From: Streptomyces goshikiensis
GTDB lineage: Bacteria > Actinomycetota > Actinomycetes > Streptomycetales > Streptomycetaceae
Direction of reading: 5' to 3'
Assembly: GCF_014650555.1 (NCBI RefSeq)
Contig: NZ_BMVE01000008.1
Coordinates: 1 to 64,000, forward strand
Length of the DNA stretch: 64,000 nucleotides
The position numbers and the translations under genes were made by a program. Positions 43,821 to 52,379 of the stretch are shown here, in pieces; position 1 is the stretch's first letter; the number at the start of each line of letters is the position of its first letter. Below the pieces are notes generated by a model that was not told the DNA's origin, searched no databases, and saw nothing but the letters and a program-made list of their open reading frames with translations.

Positions 43821-45623
43821 TCACGCCTCCTTTGCGTCGACGGGGGCGGAGACGGTACCGGAACCGGTGCGACGGGACCGGCGCAGCGGCGGCTTCGCGC
43901 CGAGCCGCTTCGGGTCCAGCCCGGACCACGGGTGGCCGCTGGAGAAGAACTTCGTACGGGCCAGCAGCGTCATGACGGGCTTGGTGAACAGGAACACCAC
44001 GACCACGTCGAGCAGGGTGGTGAGGCCCAGCGTGAAGGCGAAGCCCTGCACCTTGCCGACGGTCACGATGAACAGCACCGCGGCGGCCAGGAACGACACG
44101 AAGTCGGACACCAGGATCGTACGCCGGGCCCGCGGCCAGGCGCGCTCGACGGCCGGACGCAGGGTGCGGCCCTCGCGGATCTCGTCACGGATGCGTTCGA
44201 AGTACACGATGAACGAGTCGGCCGTGATGCCGATGGCGACGATCGCGCCGCAGACGGCCGGCAGGTTCAGCGCGAAACCGATGCCCTTGCCCAGCAGCGC
44301 CATGATCGTGTAGGTCAGGATCGCGGACACCAGCAGCGAGACGATCGCGATGAACGCCAGGCCGCGGTAGTACACGAGCAGGTAGATCACGACGAGGAGC
44401 AGGCCGATCGCACCGGCGATCAGGCCGGCCTTCAGCTGCTCGCCGCCGAGGGCGGCGGTGACGGTGGTGACGCTGTCTTCCTGGAAGGACAGCGGCAGGG
44501 CGCCGTACGAGAGCATGTTGCCCAGGTCCTGCGCGGACTGCTGGGTGAAGCCGCCCGAGATCTGGGCGTTGCCGCCGGTCAGCGCCTGGCTCACGGACGG
44601 GTCGGAGATGACCTGGCCGTCGAGCACGATCGCGAACTGGTTCTGCGGGGGCTGCTTGGCCGCGAGGTCACCGGTGATCTTGGCGAACTTGTCGGCGCCC
44701 TTGTCGGTGAACTGCATGGTGACGATCCACTGACCGGACTGCTGGTCGATCTGGCCCTTGGCGTCGTCGACGTCCTGGCCGTTGACCGCGGCGGGACCGA
44801 GCACCCACTTGCCCCAGGTGTCGCCGCGCTGGCCGCAGGCGACCATCGGGTCCTCGGGCTTGACGCCCTGGGCCGCGGTGGCGCGCTGCTTCTCGTCCGT
44901 GCAGTCCAGGGCGGCGAACTTGGCCTGGAGCGCGGAGGCGGCGGCGTCGGGCGACGGCGTCGCGGACGGGGTCGGAGCCTTGTTGTCGTCTGCCTTCTTC
45001 GACTCGCTCGCGGAGGGCGAGGGAGTGGGGCTGCCCGGGGCCTTGAGGGCCTCACTGAGCGCGCGGCCCTGAGAAGTGGCGCTGGACGACGGGGTGGCGG
45101 AGGGGCTGGCCTTCTTGCCGTCCCCGGCCTTGGGGGCGCCGGAGCCGCTCGGGGAGGCGCTGGGCGATCCACTGGGCGATCCGCTGGGCGAGGCGTTGGG
45201 GGCGGCCGGTTCACCGCTCGTGAACGCGAGCACCGGGCGGAAGTAGAGCTGGGCGGTGGTACCGACCTGCTCGCGCGCCTGCTGCTCGTTCATCCCCTTG
45301 GGGATGTTCACGATGATGTGGTCCTTGCCCTGCGTCTGGACCTCGGCCTCCGTCACACCGAGACCGTTGACACGGCGCTCGATGATCCCGACGGCGGTGT
45401 TCATGTTCGTCGGGTTGATCGCGTCCGGCTTGCCGGGCTCGCTCTTGGCCTTGAGCGTGATGCTCGTACCGCCCGCGAGGTCGATGCCGAGACGGGGGGT
45501 CGTCTGCTTCGTGAGGAACATCCCCGCGGTGAGCGCCACCATCGCGATCAGGATGATGGCCAGGGCGCGCCCCGGCCTCCCCTGAGCCCCCGTGGGCCGC
45601 CGGCCCTTCTTCGGTGCTGCCAC
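43821..45623 (-). CDS. secD: Protein translocase subunit SecD with a low-complexity insert
   Basis: SecD is the larger partner of SecF. The 600-residue protein has an N-terminal membrane helix, the P1 region (TPRLGIDLAGGTSITLKAK), and the C-terminal export domain with five membrane segments (AVCGAIVAIGITADSFIVYF). About residues 138-230 are an insert rich in Ser, Pro, Ala and Gly, followed by a probable disulfide pair, C241 and C263. The GTG start at 45623 is preceded by AGGGAG. It is 157 bases downstream of yajC. Confidence 0.96.
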   Translation of the reverse strand: MAAPKKGRRPTGAQGRPGRALAIILIAMVALTAGMFLTKQTTPRLGIDLAGGTSITLKAKSEPGKPDAINPTNMNTAVGIIERRVNGLGVTEAEVQTQGKDHIIVNIPKGMNEQQAREQVGTTAQLYFRPVLAFTSGEPAAPNASPSGSPSGSPSASPSGSGAPKAGDGKKASPSATPSSSATSQGRALSEALKAPGSPTPSPSASESKKADDNKAPTPSATPSPDAAASALQAKFAALDCTDEKQRATAAQGVKPEDPMVACGQRGDTWGKWVLGPAAVNGQDVDDAKGQIDQQSGQWIVTMQFTDKGADKFAKITGDLAAKQPPQNQFAIVLDGQVISDPSVSQALTGGNAQISGGFTQQSAQDLGNMLSYGALPLSFQEDSVTTVTAALGGEQLKAGLIAGAIGLLLVVIYLLVYYRGLAFIAIVSLLVSAILTYTIMALLGKGIGFALNLPAVCGAIVAIGITADSFIVYFERIRDEIREGRTLRPAVERAWPRARRTILVSDFVSFLAAAVLFIVTVGKVQGFAFTLGLTTLLDVVVVFLFTKPVMTLLARTKFFSSGHPWSGLDPKRLGAKPPLRRSRRTGSGTVSAPVDAKEA

Positions 45624-45780
45624 CTTGTCGTATCTCCCTGTCCAACCGTCCCGCGCCGGGTCAGCGCGCGGACGGCCAAGAAATGTGTGGTGGGGACCCC
45701 TGCCCCCCGCAGAAACGGGTCACCGGCAGGCACCGCGGCGGCCGCCGGTCAGGCGCCGCCGCGATCCGTGCCGCCTACTG

Positions 45781-46260
45781 CTACTTGGCTCCGGCCTCGC
45801 CGTCGGCCTTGCCGTCCTTGGGCTCGTCGCCCTTGGGCGCGTCGGCCTGGGGCTCATCGGCCTGGGGCGCGTCCTTCTTGCCCATGTCCAGCTTCGGGGC
45901 GTCGCCCTCGGTCTCGGACTGGGTGAGCGAGGAGGCGTCGTCCGGGACGACCGGCGTGTCGATCGTCAGATCAGCGGCCTGGCCGTGGACGATGCGGTTG
46001 TACTCCTCGTCGTCGAGGACGGCACCGATGGCGTTCTTCGCGAAGATCGCGTGGACGCCGGGGGCCACTTCGAGGGTGACCGTGTCGTCACCGATCTCCT
46101 TCACCGTGGCGTACATGCCGCCGATGGTGCGGACCCCGGTGCCGGGCGTCATGTGGTCGCGCATCTGCGCGGCCGCCTGCTGCTTCTTCTTCGCGGAGCG
46201 GGTCATCAGGAACATCGCCCCGATGAGCACGATGAACGGGAGGAGTGTCACGAGATTCAC
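45781..46260 (-). CDS. yajC: Preprotein translocase subunit YajC with an acidic tail
   Basis: YajC associates with SecDF. The GTG at 46260 gives 159 residues with one N-terminal membrane helix (VTLLPFIVLIGAMFLMT) and the compact domain (MTPGTGVRTIGGMYATVKEI). The last 45 residues are an Asp/Pro/Ala/Lys-rich tail (KKDAPQADEPQADAPKGDEP). The start has AAGGA ten bases upstream; the upstream in-frame ATG at 46341 lies about where transcription should begin. Confidence 0.92.
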   Translation of the reverse strand: MNLVTLLPFIVLIGAMFLMTRSAKKKQQAAAQMRDHMTPGTGVRTIGGMYATVKEIGDDTVTLEVAPGVHAIFAKNAIGAVLDDEEYNRIVHGQAADLTIDTPVVPDDASSLTQSETEGDAPKLDMGKKDAPQADEPQADAPKGDEPKDGKADGEAGAK

Positions 46261-46320
46261 GGGACGGAGATCCTTCGCACGACCGCACGGGAGACGGCCT
46301 TTTTCTACGGGGGTGGGCAC

Positions 46321-46339
46321 GCCGACCCGAAGGGTCGGC
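46321..46339 (-). other. Short hairpin in the yajC leader
   Basis: GCCGACCC-GAA-GGGTCGGC is a perfect eight-pair stem with a three-base loop at the predicted 5' end of the yajC transcript. It may stabilise the mRNA of the operon. Confidence 0.55.
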
Positions 46340-46347
46340 ATCGGCGG

Positions 46348-46377
46348 AGTCTAGGCGAGTCCGCACCGATGGAACAA
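46348..46377 (-). promoter_or_regulatory. yajC-secDF promoter
   Basis: On the minus strand TTGTTC and TAGACT are separated by 18 bases, about 90 bases upstream of the yajC start. Both hexamers fit the vegetative consensus well. Confidence 0.55.
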
Positions 46378-46424
46378 CGCCCAGCATGGCACCGCAGTTC
46401 CTGACCGGGCGAACCTCCGCGCCG

Positions 46425-47486
46425 TCAGGCCCCGAACAAGCCCTGTTGTCCGCTTGATCCGCCGCCGCCGGGCTGCGGCGGGACGAGCCCCAGGTGAACC
46501 CATGCGGCGGGGGTCGCGACACGCCCCCGGGGGGTACGGGCGAGCAGTCCCTCCCGTACCAGGAAGGGCTCCGCGACCTCCTCCACGGTCTCCCGCTCCT
46601 CCCCCACGGCCACGGCGAGCGTGGACAGCCCGACGGGGCCGCCGCCGAACAGCTTGAGCAGTGCCTCCAGCACGGCCCGGTCGAGGCGGTCGAGGCCGCG
46701 CGCGTCCACCTCGTACACCTGGAGGGCGGTACCGGCCACCTCGCGCGTGATCACCCCGTCGGCCTTGACCTGGGCGTAGTCGCGGACGCGGCGCAGCAGC
46801 CGGTTGGCGATGCGGGGGGTGCCGCGGGAACGGCCGGCGATCTCGGCGGCGCCGGCGGTGTCGATCTCCACGTCGAGGAGGCGGGCGGAGCGGTGGATGA
46901 CGCGCTCCAGCTCCTCGGGGGCGTAGAACTCCATGTGGCCGGTGAAGCCGAAGCGGTCCCGCAGGGGCGGCGGCAGCAGCCCGGCGCGGGTCGTCGCCCC
47001 CACGAGGGTGAAGGGCGGCAGCTCCAGGGGGATGGCCGTGGCCCCGGGCCCCTTTCCGACGATCACATCGACGCGGAAGTCCTCCATCGCCATGTAGAGC
47101 ATCTCCTCGGCGGGCCGGGACATGCGGTGGATCTCGTCGAGGAAGAGCACCTCGCCCTCCTGGAGGGAGGAGAGGATCGCGGCGAGATCGCCGGCGTGCT
47201 GGATGGCGGGGCCGGAGGTGATCCGGATCGGCGCGCCCATCTCGGCGGCGATGATCATGGAGAGGGTGGTCTTGCCGAGGCCCGGGGCGCCGGAGAGCAG
47301 CACGTGATCGGCGGTGGCCCCGCGCTGCCGGGCCGCCTTCAGGACGAGGTCCAGCTGCTGGCGGACCTTCTCCTGCCCGACGAACTCGCCGAGGTCCTTG
47401 GGGCGCAGGGCCGCCTCGACGGCGGTGTCCTCCCCGTCCGCCGCCGCCGCCACGATCCGGTCGTCGCTCTCGTCGTCCCAGTTCAC
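46425..47486 (-). CDS. ruvB: Holliday junction branch migration helicase RuvB
   Basis: RuvB is the hexameric motor that moves Holliday junctions with RuvA. The 353-residue protein has the P-loop GAPGLGKTT, Walker B LFLDEIHR, sensor GATTRAGLLPPPLRDRFG and the winged-helix domain. The C-terminus ends in a glycine-rich tail (PGGGGSSGQQGLFGA). The GTG at 47486 gives the family start NWDDESD; an ATG at 47525 would add thirteen residues. It is separated from ruvA by an unusually long 486-base gap. Confidence 0.95.
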   Translation of the reverse strand: MNWDDESDDRIVAAAADGEDTAVEAALRPKDLGEFVGQEKVRQQLDLVLKAARQRGATADHVLLSGAPGLGKTTLSMIIAAEMGAPIRITSGPAIQHAGDLAAILSSLQEGEVLFLDEIHRMSRPAEEMLYMAMEDFRVDVIVGKGPGATAIPLELPPFTLVGATTRAGLLPPPLRDRFGFTGHMEFYAPEELERVIHRSARLLDVEIDTAGAAEIAGRSRGTPRIANRLLRRVRDYAQVKADGVITREVAGTALQVYEVDARGLDRLDRAVLEALLKLFGGGPVGLSTLAVAVGEERETVEEVAEPFLVREGLLARTPRGRVATPAAWVHLGLVPPQPGGGGSSGQQGLFGA

Positions 47487-47972
47487 GCTGTCAGTCTGCC
47501 TTCTCGCTTCGCGGATGTTCACCAACGCTGCCTTCTCCCCGCCCGGGGTCCCCCGCCCCCCTGCTCAAGCCCCCCGAGCCCGCGCCCCTTCTCCGCCCGG
47601 GGGCGGTCCGGCCCCCCCTCCGGCCCAAGGGCGGCCCGAACCCACCTCCGGTCCGGAGCCCCCGGTCCCCCGACCAGGCCCGGTCCCCAGCGGCCCGTGC
47701 CGGGGCCTGATCGGCGGGTACCGGCGGTTGCCGGGTCCCACCGGCCGGCACTTGCAGCCCCGCCGGCGTTTGAGGCGCGGGCCCGGGCAGAGCCCGGTGA
47801 ACGGGAGAAGGGCGGGGTGGGGCAAGCCCCGCGCAGCGGCACCGCCCCGCACCGGCGCCGGTCCGGCACCGGACCCTCGCAGCGGCAGTGGTCCGGTCCC
47901 GGACGCCGGGCCGGGCAGCGGCGTCGGGAGCGGGCCGGGACCGCCGGGGCCGGACGCCCGCGGAGCGCACCG
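47487..47972. other. 486-base GC-rich gap between ruvA and ruvB
   Basis: No gene is supported here. It contains one copy of the dispersed element (47755-47841), and short GGTCCGG-type inverted runs near 47860-47930. On the minus strand no clear promoter was found, so I cannot say whether ruvB is transcribed separately. Confidence 0.6.
47755..47841. repeat. Copy of a dispersed intergenic element
   Basis: The core GCCGGCGTTTGAGGCGCGGG (47762-47781) is identical to that at 16779-16798. It continues with a GCCCGGGC-type hairpin and ends GCCCCGCGCAGCGGCA. I recall this pattern from many streptomycete intergenic regions, though I could not check it here. Confidence 0.75.
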
Positions 47973-48605
47973 TCAGCGGGTGCGGTTCAGGGATTGGAGG
48001 GCCGCTCGCAAGAGCTGGGGCACCGGCGCCGAGCCACCGGCGGCAATGGCCGCCTCGGCCTGCGGCGTCACCGCCGAGACCGCCTCCTCCGCGTCCCTGG
48101 ACGCGTACCCCAGGCCGATCAACGCGGCGGACAGCTGCTCGGTCCAGGGCGCGGGGCCGGCCGCGGCCGCGCGCTGCGCGCCGACCAGGCCGCTCGACCC
48201 CAGCGGAGCGCCCAGCTTGCCCTTCAGCTCCAGCAGCAGCTTCTGCGCGCCCTTCTTGCCGATGCCCGGCACCGCCGTCAGGGCCCGCTCGTCCCCCGAC
48301 TCGACGGCCAGTCGCAGCGCGTCCGGGCTGTGTACGCCCAGCATCGCCTGGGCCAGCCGCGGCCCGACCCCGCTCGCCGTCTGGAGCAGCTCGAAGACCT
48401 GCCGCTCGTCGTCGTCCGCGAAGCCGTACAGCGTGAGCGAGTCCTCCCGTACGACCAGGGAGGTCGCCAGCCGGGCCGGCTCCCCGACGCGCAGGGCCGC
48501 GATGGTGTTCGGCGTGCACTGCACGGCCATGCCCACTCCCCCGACCTCGATCACGGCCAGGGTGGGGGCGAGCGCGGCGACCGGGCCGCTGACGAAAGCG
48601 ATCAT
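47973..48605 (-). CDS. ruvA: Holliday junction binding protein RuvA
   Basis: RuvA tetramers hold the junction for RuvB. The 210-residue protein starts MIAFVSGPVAALAPTLAVIE (OB domain), followed by two helix-hairpin-helix motifs (LQTASGVGPRLAQAMLG and LTAVPGIGKKGAQKLLLEL) and the C-terminal domain that binds RuvB (QLSAALIGLGYASRDAEEAV). The ATG at 48605 overlaps the ruvC stop by four bases. Confidence 0.96.
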   Translation of the reverse strand: MIAFVSGPVAALAPTLAVIEVGGVGMAVQCTPNTIAALRVGEPARLATSLVVREDSLTLYGFADDDERQVFELLQTASGVGPRLAQAMLGVHSPDALRLAVESGDERALTAVPGIGKKGAQKLLLELKGKLGAPLGSSGLVGAQRAAAAGPAPWTEQLSAALIGLGYASRDAEEAVSAVTPQAEAAIAAGGSAPVPQLLRAALQSLNRTR

Positions 48606-49132
48606 GAGGGGCGGCCTTTCGAGGCGTGCAGGGCGACCGCCTGCTGGAGGCGGTTCTGGGCGGGAGCCCGCCAGATGTGGCAGATGGCGAGCGCGAGCGC
48701 ATCGGCGGCGTCGGCCGGCTTCGGCGGGGCGGCGAGCCGCAGCAGCCGGGTGACCATCGCCCCGACCTGCGCCTTGTCGGCCCGGCCGGATCCGGTGACG
48801 GCGGCCTTGACCTCGCTCGGGGTGTGCAGCGCGACCGGGATGCCGCGCCGCGCGGCGCACAGCATGGCGACGGCACTGGCCTGGGCGGTGCCCATCACCG
48901 TGCTGACGTTGTGCTGGCTGAACACCCGCTCCACGGCGACGACTTCGGGACGGTGCTCATCGAGCCATTCCTCTATGCCCCGCTCGATCGCGACGAGCCG
49001 GTTGCCCAGCTCCGCGTCCGCGGGGGTCCGGACGACCCCCACGCCGATCATCGTCAGCGGGCGGCCGGCGACGCCCTCGACCACGCCGACACCGCACCGG
49101 GTCAGCCCCGGGTCCACGCCGAGAACTCGCAC
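48602..49132 (-). CDS. ruvC: Holliday junction resolvase RuvC
   Basis: RuvC cuts Holliday junctions symmetrically. The 176-residue RNase H-fold protein has D7 in RVLGVDPGLTRCG, the glutamate in VVAVERVFSQHN, and the aspartates of KPADAADALALAICH. It begins the ruvC-ruvA unit and overlaps ruvA by four bases. A strong terminator separates it from yebC upstream. Confidence 0.96.
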   Translation of the reverse strand: MRVLGVDPGLTRCGVGVVEGVAGRPLTMIGVGVVRTPADAELGNRLVAIERGIEEWLDEHRPEVVAVERVFSQHNVSTVMGTAQASAVAMLCAARRGIPVALHTPSEVKAAVTGSGRADKAQVGAMVTRLLRLAAPPKPADAADALALAICHIWRAPAQNRLQQAVALHASKGRPS

Positions 49133-49185
49133 CCCGCCCCTCCTTCGCTCGCCAGTGCGTGCAGGCTAGCCGCTGGCACTGACAA

Positions 49186-49226
49186 AGCGGCGGGCCGGCG
49201 GGGTGTGTCCCCGCCGGCCCGCCGCT
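49186..49226 (-). terminator. Terminator after yebC
   Basis: An 18-base perfect stem (49186-49203 with 49209-49226) begins ten bases past the yebC stop. It ends the pdxS-pdxT-yebC unit ahead of ruvC. Confidence 0.8.
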
Positions 49227-49235
49227 GATGCCCGA

Positions 49236-49988
49236 TCAGGCGTCGACCTTCTCCATGACCTCGTCCGAGACGTCGAAGTTGGCGAAGACGTTCTGCACGT
49301 CGTCGCTGTCCTCCAGCGCGTCGATCAGCTTGAAGATCTTGCGCGCGCCCTCCTCGTCCAGCTCGACCTGCATGGTCGGCAGGAAGTTGGAGTCGGCCGA
49401 GTCGTAGTCGATGCCGGCCTCCTGGAGGGCCGTGCGGACGGCGACCATGTCGGTGGCCTCGCTGATGATCTCGAAGCTCTCGCCGAGGTCGTTGACCTCT
49501 TCGGCGCCCGCCTCCAGCACCGTCTCCAGGACGTCGTCCTCGGAGAGCTCGCCCTTGGGCAGGAGCACGACGCCCTTGCGGTTGAACAGGTACGAGACCG
49601 AGCCCGGGTCGGCCATCGAGCCGCCGTTGCGGGTCATGGCGACGCGGACGTCGGAGGCGGCGCGGTTGCGGTTGTCGGTGAGGCACTCGATGAGCACCGC
49701 GACGCCGTTGGGGCCGTAACCCTCGTACATGATCGTCTCGTAGTCGGCGCCGCCGGCTTCGAGGCCGCCGCCGCGCTTGACCGCGGAGTCGATGTTCTTG
49801 TTCGGGACCGAGCTCTTCTTGGCCTTCTGGATGGCGTCGAAGAGGGTCGGGTTGCCATCGATGTCGGCACCGCCCATACGGGCCGCGACCTCGATGTTCT
49901 TGATCAGCTTCGCGAAGAGCTTGCCGCGCTTGGCGTCAACCACGGCCTTCTTGTGCTTCGTCGTAGCCCATTTAGAGTGGCCGGACAT
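49236..49988 (-). CDS. yebC: YebC/PmpR-family protein
   Basis: Members of this family act as transcriptional regulators or, as shown for some, as ribosome-associated factors that relieve proline stalling. The 250-residue protein starts SGHSKWATTKHKKAVVDAKR and has YEGYGPNGVAVLIECLTDN in the middle. The position upstream of ruvC is the classic one. The efp gene in this same window deals with proline stalling by another route. Confidence 0.95.
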   Translation of the reverse strand: MSGHSKWATTKHKKAVVDAKRGKLFAKLIKNIEVAARMGGADIDGNPTLFDAIQKAKKSSVPNKNIDSAVKRGGGLEAGGADYETIMYEGYGPNGVAVLIECLTDNRNRAASDVRVAMTRNGGSMADPGSVSYLFNRKGVVLLPKGELSEDDVLETVLEAGAEEVNDLGESFEIISEATDMVAVRTALQEAGIDYDSADSNFLPTMQVELDEEGARKIFKLIDALEDSDDVQNVFANFDVSDEVMEKVDA

Positions 49989-50045
49989 CTGCCTGTCTCC
50001 TTCGCGTCACCAACAGTGTTCGCCTCAGATCCTACCGGGACGCCG

Positions 50046-50636
50046 TCACAGCCCGGCGCGCACCATGTCGACGAAGTACGCGTGGACGCGGTCGTCCCCG
50101 GTCAGCTCCGGGTGGAACGAGGTCGCGAGGACGTTGCCCTGGCGCACGGCGACCGTGTGCCCGTCGTACGTGGCGAGCACCTCGACCGGGGCGCCGACCG
50201 ATTCGACCCACGGGGCACGGATGAAGACGCCCTCGACGGGGCCGCCTTCTATGCCCGCGAAGTCGATCTTCGCCTCGAAGGACTCGTTCTGACGGCCGAA
50301 GGCGTTGCGGCGCACGATCATGTCGATGCCGCCCAGGGTCTCCTGGTCCTCACGGCCGTCGAGCAGCTTGTCGGCGAGCATGATCATGCCGGCGCAGGTG
50401 CCGTAGACCGGCATGCCGGCCTTCACGCGCTCGCGCAGCGGCTCCAGCATGCCGAACAGCACGGCGAGCTTCGACATGGTCGTCGACTCGCCGCCGGGGA
50501 TCACCAGGGCGTCGACCTCGGCGAGCTCGTCGGGACGCCGGACCGGCCTGGCCACGGCGTCCGCCGCGGCCAGGGCGATCAGGTGCTCCCGTACGTCGCC
50601 CTGGAGGGCCAGGACACCAATCACGGGGTTGGTCAT
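50046..50636 (-). CDS. pdxT: Pyridoxal 5'-phosphate synthase glutaminase subunit
   Basis: PdxT releases ammonia from glutamine for PdxS. The 196-residue class I amidotransferase has VIGVLALQGDVREH, IPGGESTTMSKL, the nucleophile in YGTCAGMI and the His-Glu pair in SFHPELT. The ATG at 50636 lies eight bases after the pdxS stop; the lack of a clear ribosome binding site suggests translational coupling. Confidence 0.96.
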   Translation of the reverse strand: MTNPVIGVLALQGDVREHLIALAAADAVARPVRRPDELAEVDALVIPGGESTTMSKLAVLFGMLEPLRERVKAGMPVYGTCAGMIMLADKLLDGREDQETLGGIDMIVRRNAFGRQNESFEAKIDFAGIEGGPVEGVFIRAPWVESVGAPVEVLATYDGHTVAVRQGNVLATSFHPELTGDDRVHAYFVDMVRAGL

Positions 50637-50644
50637 GGCAGTGA

Positions 50645-51562
50645 CTACCAGCCGCGGTTGGCGTAGCGCTCGGCCTCGGGCAGGGTGTCGCAGTTGATGC
50701 CGACCATGGCCTCGCCCAGGTTGCGGGAGGCGTCCGCGATGATCTTCGGGTCGTCGTAGAAGGTGGTGGCCTTCACGATGGCGGCGGCGCGCTTGGCCGG
50801 GTCGCCGGACTTGAAGATGCCGGAGCCGACGAAGACGCCCTCGGCGCCGAGCTGGCGCATCAGGGCGGCGTCGGCCGGGGTGGCGACGCCACCGGCGGAG
50901 AACAGCACGACCGGGAGCTTGCCGAGCTCGGCGACCTCCTTGACGAGCTCGTACGGCGCGCGCAGCTCCTTGGCGGCGGCGAACAGCTCGTTGTTGTCGT
51001 AGCCGCGCAGGCGGGCGATCTCGTTCTTGATCTGACGCAGGTGGCGGACCGCCTCGACGACGTTGCCGGTGCCGGCCTCGCCCTTCGAGCGGATCATGGC
51101 CGCGCCCTCGGCGATGCGGCGCAGGGCCTCGCCGAGGTTGGTGGCGCCGCAGACGAAGGGGGTGGTGAACGCCCACTTGTCGGAGTGGTTGACCTCGTCG
51201 GCCGGGGTCAGGACCTCGGACTCGTCGATGTAGTCGACGCCGAGGGACTGGAGGACCTGGGCCTCGACGAAGTGGCCGATGCGGGACTTGGCCATGACCG
51301 GGATCGAGACGGCCTCGATGATCTCTTCGATCATGTTGGGGTCGGACATGCGCGCGACGCCGCCGTCCTTGCGGATGTCCGCGGGGACCCGCTCCAGGGC
51401 CATGACGGCCACGGCGCCGGCGTCCTCGGCGATCTTCGCCTGCTCGGCGTTGACCACGTCCATGATCACGCCGCCCTTGAGCTGCTCGGCCATGCCGCGC
51501 TTGACGCGGGAGGTGCCGATCGCGGACTCAGCGGACTGCGGGGTGGAGGGAAGCGTGCTCAC
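50645..51562 (-). CDS. pdxS: Pyridoxal 5'-phosphate synthase, PdxS subunit
   Basis: PdxS condenses ribose 5-phosphate, glyceraldehyde 3-phosphate and ammonia into PLP in a dodecamer with PdxT. The 305-residue barrel has VKRGMAEQLKGGVIMDVVN, the catalytic-lysine segment VMAKSRIGHFVEAQ and the phosphate-binding FVGSGIFKSGDP. The GTG start at 51562 is preceded by a GAGG site. With pdxT it gives the deoxyxylulose-independent vitamin B6 route. Confidence 0.97.
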   Translation of the reverse strand: MSTLPSTPQSAESAIGTSRVKRGMAEQLKGGVIMDVVNAEQAKIAEDAGAVAVMALERVPADIRKDGGVARMSDPNMIEEIIEAVSIPVMAKSRIGHFVEAQVLQSLGVDYIDESEVLTPADEVNHSDKWAFTTPFVCGATNLGEALRRIAEGAAMIRSKGEAGTGNVVEAVRHLRQIKNEIARLRGYDNNELFAAAKELRAPYELVKEVAELGKLPVVLFSAGGVATPADAALMRQLGAEGVFVGSGIFKSGDPAKRAAAIVKATTFYDDPKIIADASRNLGEAMVGINCDTLPEAERYANRGW

Positions 51563-51643
51563 GGGTTGACCTCACTCGAAGGAAGACGGGTGCTGCGGGT
51601 TTTACCGGGCTGAGCAAACCGTCATCGACCAGTCCACTGCAAG

Positions 51644-51680
51644 GGCCAATAAGGAGCCGGTGGCTCCTTCCAAGTTGGCC
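51644..51680 (-). terminator. Terminator upstream of pdxS
   Basis: AAGGAGCC/GGCTCCTT (51651-51669) is nested inside GGCCAA/TTGGCC (51644-51680). It lies about 46 bases beyond the LemA-like gene stop on the minus strand and probably ends that unit. Confidence 0.6.
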
Positions 51681-51725
51681 TTTCGGTACAACTCGCGGAG
51701 CGGAACCCAGGGCCTGCCCTCCGGA

Positions 51726-52268
51726 TCAGGCCGGGCGGTCGGCGAGGTCCGCGGGGGGTTCGTCGTCCATCTCGAAGGCGAGCGGGAACGGCGCGTGTCC
51801 CGCCAGCCTGAACCAGCGGACCTTGCGGTGCCGGCGCAGCGCGCGGGCGGCGCGCACGGCGTCGTTGTGGAACCTGCGGGCCATCGGCACCCGGCGGACG
51901 GCCGCCGCCAGTTCCTCCGCGGCCTCCTCGCCCCCGGGAGCCGCCTTGACGGCCTCGACCTGGTCGGCGTCGGCGAACACCGCGCGCAGCGCCTGGCTGA
52001 GTTCGCTCTCGGCGACCTCGCGGTGGTCCTCCTCGGCCTGGCGGGCGGCGTGGGCGGCCTCGTACAGCACGAGCGAGGAGGCGGGGTCCAGCACTCCGGA
52101 CGTCGCCACCTCCAGCACCACGGAAGCCCGCCGGACGAGCTGGGCGTCGAGGGCGGCGCGGGCGGCGTCCATGCGGGTGTGGAGCCGGTCGAGCCGTCCG
52201 GCGGTCCAGCTGAGGTAGACCCCGATGACGCCGAGCGCCAGGGCGATCCAGACAAGGGTTTCGATCAC
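51726..52268 (-). CDS. LemA-like membrane protein
   Basis: The 180-residue protein has one N-terminal membrane helix (LVWIALALGVIGVYLSW) and a helical domain. RAALDAQLVRRASVV resembles the LemA core, and RRFHNDAVRAARALR matches the later LemA motif. The family is poorly understood. The GTG at 52268 has no ribosome binding site; a TAGAGT nine bases upstream (52277-52282) could be a -10 of a leaderless transcript. It is downstream of the pimA-like gene but 111 bases away. Confidence 0.65.
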   Translation of the reverse strand: MIETLVWIALALGVIGVYLSWTAGRLDRLHTRMDAARAALDAQLVRRASVVLEVATSGVLDPASSLVLYEAAHAARQAEEDHREVAESELSQALRAVFADADQVEAVKAAPGGEEAAEELAAAVRRVPMARRFHNDAVRAARALRRHRKVRWFRLAGHAPFPLAFEMDDEPPADLADRPA

Positions 52269-52379
52269 GGGCCGCGACTCTACCCGCGAACGCGCCGGTC
52301 AGGTCCCGGCGCCCGGCCTCGCGGACCGCCGGGCTGCCGGACTGCCGGCCGCCCCACCTCCCCCGGCCCCGCCGGGAGG

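Noticed and set aside
43299..45926. 875-residue plus-strand frame
   Set aside because: It is the shadow of secD and secF.
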